From assembly GCA_030686995.1 (NCBI GenBank), contig CM060693.1:122393728-122457727 (forward strand): a stretch of DNA of 64,000 nt, read 5' to 3'. The notes beneath the pieces are model-generated. The model was not told where the DNA came from and did no database searches. It was given only the letters and a program-made list of their open reading frames with translations. The position numbers were made by a program, and so were the translations under genes. Within the stretch, counting starts at the first letter, position 1; each line of letters begins with the position of its first letter. The stretch is from Artemisia argyi (taxonomy: Eukaryota > Streptophyta > Magnoliopsida > Asterales > Asteraceae). Shown piece after piece: positions 58,371 to 64,000 of the stretch.

Positions 58371-60929
58371 ATTGGCATCAGAGCTACGGTGTTGATTTGT
58401 GTGGTTCGTTTTATGTGTTTGAAGCTGTTTTTACCATTTTTTTCGGACCTGAAATTTTTTTTTTGAATCCGGATTTTTTTTTCCTTTTCTTATTGGCAAA
58501 ACAGTTTTCTAAACAATCATATGTATCCAATGGTCATCAGTCTTGCGCTATATCACAGTTTTCAAAAACTGTTTTGTGTCAATTCATTTGTCCAAACAGC
58601 TTTTGTACTATACATTTTAATGACTTTTGTACCAATACCGTGAATCGTGGTCATAACATGGTCTCAAAAGCTGGAAACACATGGTCGGAAACACATCGGA
58701 ATACTCATCGGAATCTGGGTTATCATCGCCGGAAAAATCGGATCTCTTGTATAAGAAATCTCGATGTGTACTGTTTTTCGAGAACTATAGTGGTTTTCGA
58801 GAACACTTTACCATGTTTTCTCGATAACCAAGTTCTCGATATATTTAAGTTTTGATAATACAAGTTCTCGACAATTATGAGGTTATCGAAAATTCAGATT
58901 CTCGACAAAGTTTTCGACAAAATTTTCTCGATAAAAGATTCCAAGCTTCGCAAACACAAGAAATACAATGTTTCGATTTTTTTTTTATAAAAACTTTCGA
59001 AATCACATTAGAGCAAACTTTCGAAATCTTTAGTAAAATTTCGAGAAGATGGAGTTAGACCATGACCAAAACCTTTATACCGACTCTACATAGACCTCAT
59101 AGTCATCATCAGTCCATCAATCTATCTACAAATCCAAACTCAGCCTCGTACACACAACACATCGACACACAACAACAAATCTTACCCGAGACCATATAAT
59201 GATCTTGAAGCCTTCCAATTGCTCTCTTGATTCTTATATCATGGAAAATAATAATACAGGTAAGGGTATGAGTTTGTTAGGATTAAAGATGTATCGATGA
59301 AGATGAGACCGATTTATTGTTTGATTAGTTGTGATGGAGAAGAGATTAGATTTGATTGTGGTGAGATGAATCTGATATTAAAAGTTTTTGTTGGTGTTGA
59401 CTGTGTTGGGAGAGAAAAAGATACAGATGGGGCGCTCATATTACAGATGTGTGTTTAGGTCACAAGAGTTATGATATAACTTAAGGGTTATCACACTGAG
59501 TATACACGGTTATTGGATCAGATATGTGGGCTCCCTTAATTGGACTTAATCATGTATATCAACGAAAAGATGGGCTATTGGATCATAACTGAAGGACTAG
59601 CGCATACATGGAATTCTCAAAGTTATAATCCAAAAGTGTATTTATTAAATAAACTTTTGGATACAACTTTATGATAATATTCGGTACAAGTTCAGTACAA
59701 GAGTGGTATTTTGGATTATAATTTTTCACGGGGATACATTATTCACGGCTAGAATTGTTATGGTTTGACAAGAAAATGACTACGGAGTTCGTGTACGGTA
59801 TTATTAATTTGACTTTGAAGTGGCATTTCATCAAGTGTACTTATTTATCTCAAAGTCTAGGGGTGGTTGGATGCACGACTTTTGAAGATAACTTGTCTGT
59901 GCAAAGTAAAAAATTCAGTCTTGACAATCTAGTTATTACTGATGTAAGGAGTTACGTTGTAGTGCTCACAGTATAGCTATCACTTAAAGGAGTTACGTTG
60001 TAGTACTCAGTGTCACACGATGTAGTGGATTGTTCAAGCGGCGAATATTTCGTGCAACCTCATTACTTAAAGGAGTTACATTGTAGTGCTCAGTATAGGT
60101 ATTAAGTCACATCTATCGTACAAGCATTAAGTCACAAGATGGGATGATTACTTCTTTTTCAAGCTGGTCATATCGGGCAGTCTCCATATGTGGTCATTAC
60201 TAGTAGCCGATGAATTCAAAGGAGGTTCGTTTAAAGGTTGATTTGAGAGAATAGTATTGAGAGTATATTTTTGCGACATATACTCACAAATTATGCTTAC
60301 ACGGTCTATCTATATTGCATCAGAAGTGTAAAGTACGGGTAATTTTGGCATGTACACACAATAGTATGATGATTTCGATACATCGCAACCATCAGGAGGG
60401 AGAAGAACATGCCAAAAGAAGTTGTGTTTCATCTCTAGTACGTTGGATTGTTCGAGGGAATTGTGCTTTCACTGAAACCGAAGAAGTACTAATGATGCGT
60501 ACATCGGAGCGTATTACCAACCTTCTGTGCAATGTTATGTGAGTTATATTGTCATGATGCTCCCTGAACGACAACCATGTGCCTACACTTATGAATCTAC
60601 TTTATCCGCTGCGTGATGAAAAGAGAGTTTTCGGTTCAGGAGGGAGCAGGAAAAAGAATAAAGGCTCACTAATTAGGAGGGAGTAATAACCTAACTAGAC
60701 CGTTACAGTTGAAGTTCAGAGCTACAAAGATCTGTGCAGTCAGTGCCAAAGATCAAATACGCCGAGTTCGTCGGAAGAGAGAACTTCAAGTCTGCCTCAG
60801 TATCTAGACTACAGAGACTCTGCGCTTCAACAACGTCAACATAGTTTACTATTGTTGTAATTTTACATTTTAATGTATTTATAGGTCTCATTGTAACCAT
60901 TCACGTGTGACGATATCTTGGAGGGAGAT
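58371..60929 (+). other. Element J interior, no recognised coding region
   Basis: Repeated TTCTCGA/TCGAGAA words at 58755-59050, and three copies of an AAGGAGTTACRTTGTAGTRCTCA unit at about 59945, 59987 and 60071. A 213-codon frame at 58214-58855 begins inside the LTR and has no recognisable domain. It may hold a decayed captured gene; I cannot name one. Confidence 0.5.
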
Positions 60930-61236
60930 TGTTAGCCTCGCTCTTTTATAAAGATAACGTCACATACGTGAAATGGACTAGATATGTAGCAAGTTGTGCC
61001 ATTAGGGACTACTTATGTTAACTTGGCAAACTTGTAATGTGTAGAGCCTATAAATACCCCTCATGACTCTCCATGAGGGGTGTGGGAAATTGTGTAATTG
61101 TTCTTTCCTTTTAATACATTCCATTTTCTTCACCCTCTCTCTACTTTCTCTCTCTAAAACTAAATATGGAGTTCATCTTTAATCATCAACCTAGACCTCC
61201 CGAATCACATAAAAATCATTACTTTTCGGTCCTACA
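60930..61236 (+). repeat. Element J right LTR
   Basis: Paired with 58064-58370, preceded by a purine tract and followed by the CAGTC duplication. Confidence 0.93.
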
Positions 61237-61241
61237 CAGTC

Positions 61242-61421
61242 TTTACTGGTGGCGAGATAACAATCTTGGTTAATTACATGTACAATATGGCGTTGCTAAG
61301 CCAAGACTAGACTCGACTTAAGCTAATAAATGAAAAATAACAAAAATATAAAATAAACATAGAATGAAACGAGATGGTAGTCCGTATGTTTTTTCTCTTT
61401 TTCTTTTTCTTGATTTTTTCG

Positions 61422-61454
<33 letters not shown>

Positions 61455-63299
61455 ATACACTCTTACCCTACCATCCAAAATAATACATCATAGGGGATGG
61501 AAATTCCGCTTACACTTGAATTTTTACATACTTTACAATAAACTAATCTAATGACTCGAATTAAGAAAATCAAAACACCTGGAGTACTTTTAAGATTAAC
61601 GTACATATGGGGGGGGGGGTAATAATATGATGTTCTTCCCCATTACTTCATAAATAAGTACTTTACCCATGAGTCCCAATCATCCCAAAACAATATGTAC
61701 AAGGATATGACTCGACTTAGCAACCATGTAATCAATTAGATAGTTAACTTAGGGTTTAACAAATAACAATAATGCACTAAAAATGAGCGTATACACGGAA
61801 GGCTAAGGCGATTTGGTTGTACATTTAAGTGGGGTGTAACAAATTCTTCCTTTAAGTAAGATGCTTAAAGTTAGAAATGAAAAGATAGGCTCGGAGGGGT
61901 GTACTAGGGGTTTCGTGTACTAAAAATGAGTACAACGCTAAGGGTGTGGGAAAAATTAGTTGACTTAACTAGCCAAGTAATATGACTTAAATGGTCAAGT
62001 AATTATAATACGGGTTTAACAAAAGGGTGATCCTAATGCCTCTTATCATGTAGTAAATCCTACTACACGAATGTAGTCTCACTAGCAGTCTCGGGATGCA
62101 TCACTAACGCAAGTTCTAGAATCTAAATGCTACCGGTACACTCATAAGCACTAATAGTAAATGCTTTTCCTATCAAATCTAAAGGCGAACCTCACATATT
62201 TGGGTGGACATTTTTTTCTGAATATACGGTTATGTGCTAGTCATACAATCTCCTATCCATGAGACGCTTGCTATGGCTAAAGTTTTACTCCTAAATGTTG
62301 TAAAGAATTTTAAATTTGGCGCTAAAATTACACTAACAAGTATTTCTCATAGTTTTATTACACATCTACTATCAAACAAACAAACTCAAGCGAAAGTGTA
62401 TCTGTAAGGTATCATCATTTTACCCTCCCCTTACACTTAGGATGAACATTGTCCCCAATGTTCAAGTAAAGAATGTAAAAGTTAAATGAGTAAAACGAAT
62501 GAATCAAATACTCCCCTGATTCGCTCGGTATGGATAATAAGGTGGCCAGGTTAGATCTTCCTCCAAGAAAATGAACAATCAAAGCTTCCCTTCCAGAATA
62601 TAAATCATCTTCTTGTCATACATAACCTGTAAATCCTGAGAAAACAAACAAGACAACCTCGCATAAAATCGGCGGCAATCTATATAAGTTACTAAATCCT
62701 AGAAAACAAAATAAGATATAATGCTTGTGGAATGAAATTTGCAGATTTCCTGGAGATTATAAAACTTAATAATTCAACAAAAACTTTAAAACTCCGTTAG
62801 AAAAACAAAACTGGTAAAATTTCCAGATTTTTACACGTGACGCCGTCAAGAGTAATCTCGTGACGCCGTCAGAAGCGATCTGCAGAAATTCTTATGTTAA
62901 GTTTCCGGAAAATTTCTGGAAAAACTTGGTACTACTTCCTGGAAAATCTTGCAAAACTTCATTATGACTCAATACAAGCATTTGACTCTAATAAATACGA
63001 ATATACATGTTCATATAATATTGTGGAGAATCATGATCGGTTTGTTTCTTAAAAACATATTTGGGGTTTCCCCTTACACTTATCTTTTGCAAAAATACTT
63101 TTAGGTGGAGTTAAGACTAGGCCAAAACAACAAAGTAAAGTATTTCCACTTTTTAGTTTAGAAACATGATCTACCAACAATAAAAATAAAACATGCATAC
63201 GGAAACAAATAACAAACAAACAAAATAAAATCACACAAAGCATGGGTTACCTCCCAAGAAGCGCTTGTTTTTGTTCGAGTCACGAGCCTGACTCTACCG
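61242..63299 (-). other. Element H interior, non-coding
   Basis: Contains a poly(T) tract of about 31 at 61422-61452, a G-run at 61609-61618, the ACTTAGGATGAACATTG block at about 62436-62452 (minus strand: Athila-like 3' block), and two TGACGCCGTCA palindromes at 62840-62872. At 63243-63275 GGGTTACCTCCCAAGAAGCG belongs to a sequence widespread in plant gypsy elements. Confidence 0.55.
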
Positions 63300-64000
63300 T
63301 TATTTAATGGAAATAGGGGAGGTTTTCCCTACACTTTGAATTAAGTACGGGTGGAAGTAGCGATACAAATCCTTAGGGTGGAAATATGCCACGTGAGGAA
63401 AGTGTGGTGGATGAATTATATGCTCAAAGGGGTGTGCTCCTATCATTATAACCTTACCAAATTCAATCGGGTTAATGGGTGGATTAAGATTTTCTCCTAG
63501 AAAGGGATCATTTTCTATCAACTTCAAGAGACTACTAGTTGGGGATCCATCTTGACCTAATAAACCCGGTTTAAACCCATAATGTGTCTTGTGATCAATC
63601 ATGAATGGGTGATGTAAGCATGTAAGGTCATTTTCCACTCCTATATTGGTTTCCTCTCTACAAGGCTTAGAGTCCACTACCTTCATCGTAAAACTACCTG
63701 TACTATATGGTTTGATGGGTGGATCGGGACCTATTTCAATTCCTAAATTTTCATCCAAGGATGGAAGATTAGGCAACGGTTTTGGTTAAGGCTCCGGCTC
63801 ATCAAAACTAGGAACTTCCCTAGAACTAAGAGTAAGGTTATCATTATAAGTACTCAAACCTATATCCTCTAGTTGTGTTTGGTTCAAGGGCTCTACCTCT
63901 ATTGGGGTTCCTTTAGTCTCTTCTACTTCTTCCGGGTAAGTCACGGGCGGTGTGTATGCCTCAAATGATGGTAGGACTTGTGGGGTACTTAGCGGGCTTG
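63300..64000 (-). pseudogene. Element H 3' coding region, partial, one in-frame stop
   Basis: Open on the minus strand from the window edge (SPLSTPQVLPSFEAYTPPV) with one TAA at 63788-63786, then on to the stop at 63300. The part after the stop reads PNLPSLDENLGIEIGPDPP, then KVVDSKPCREETNIG, HYGFKPGLLGQDGSP and YRYFHPYLIQSVG. From memory, collinear polypeptides are common in retroelement proteins of Tanacetum and related Asteraceae. Function unknown. One stop in about 230 codons suggests modest decay. Confidence 0.6.

Larger units (their letters stand above)
58064..61236 (+). mobile_element. Element J: small pol-less copia-type LTR element
   Basis: LTRs 58064-58370 and 60930-61236 (307 bp each), target duplication CAGTC at 58059-58063 and 61237-61241, primer site TGGCATCAGAGC at 58373 (initiator-Met type), purine tract TTGGAGGGAGAT before 60930. 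Interior 2559 bp, no gag or pol recognised. LTRs differ at about 5% by eye, so it is old within H. Confidence 0.93.
32128..64000 (-). mobile_element. Element H: Athila-like gypsy element, right part outside window
   Basis: Minus strand: 3' LTR 32128-33422, purine-rich AAGGGTATA before it, then AGGACAAGC-type sequence (33440-33450 joined to 57683-57696), a GGGGACAATGTTCATCCTAAGTG block at about 62440-62462 and a coding region from 63300 rightwards. This is the familiar 3' end of Athila-type plant elements. It carries the outer gypsy element and element J as insertions. The target duplication is expected to be GTACC (32123-32127); the other copy is off the window. Confidence 0.7.

Noticed and set aside
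58214..58855. 213-codon frame crossing the J left LTR into its interior
   Set aside because: Starts inside the LTR, crosses the primer site, and shows no gag-like domain.

Overview
The window is plant nuclear heterochromatin: a stack of transposable elements inserted into one another, with no ordinary host gene that I can support. The tRNA-Asp and initiator-Met primer sites, the Athila-type gag-pol and the 3' polypeptides of the element at the right edge point to a eudicot. From memory those polypeptides resemble ones common in Asteraceae, tribe Anthemideae (Tanacetum/Artemisia/Chrysanthemum); that assignment is inference. Most boundaries below were fixed from terminal motifs plus target-site duplications (TSDs) read directly from the sequence.

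Layout. The oldest layer is a Mutator-like (MULE) transposase remnant (30044-30782, minus strand), breached at both ends. On its left sits element A (before position 1 to 30043, minus strand): a copia-type element with LTRs, an initiator-Met primer site and gag but no pol, plus two extra ORFs. A is itself interrupted by a CACTA transposon (2304-11464, TSD AAG; it carries one clear and one possible Helitron) and by a younger relative, element B (12887-25445, TSD ATATT). B in turn contains a solo gypsy LTR joined to an almost complete tRNA-Asp copy (19172-23406).

On the right of the MULE remnant sits gypsy element G (from 30783), cut at 32128 by H, an Athila-like element on the minus strand that runs off the right edge. 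H carries a 24-kb insertion (33451-57682, TSD CTTGT), a non-autonomous gypsy element whose right LTR was entered by a complete autonomous Athila-like element (39990-54009, TSD GTTAT) with an uninterrupted 1949-residue gag-pol. H also holds a small pol-less copia-type element J (58064-61236, TSD CAGTC). LTR divergence judged by eye (A about 5-6%, J about 5%, B and the outer gypsy about 1%, inner gypsy about 0.4%) agrees with the nesting order wherever two compared elements are nested.

How the parts work together. Only the inner gypsy element looks able to move by itself. It could mobilise the outer element, which shares its primer site, 3' repeat modules, polypurine tract and LTR type. A and B resemble the class called TR-GAG (LTR elements with gag only). 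Unusually, each carries copies of a roughly 85-bp GC-rich palindromic block: in the LTR promoter, and again inside the element just upstream of a TATA box and an extra ORF, so these elements seem to carry their own internal promoter-plus-gene cassettes.

The observations most worth following are the LTR-tRNA fusion (apparently an integrated plus-strand strong-stop DNA), the internal promoter cassettes with their conserved CxCC-containing ORF, the CACTA insertion that splits a 397-codon ORF without otherwise damaging its frame, and a covarying hairpin at the same place in three gypsy LTR families.
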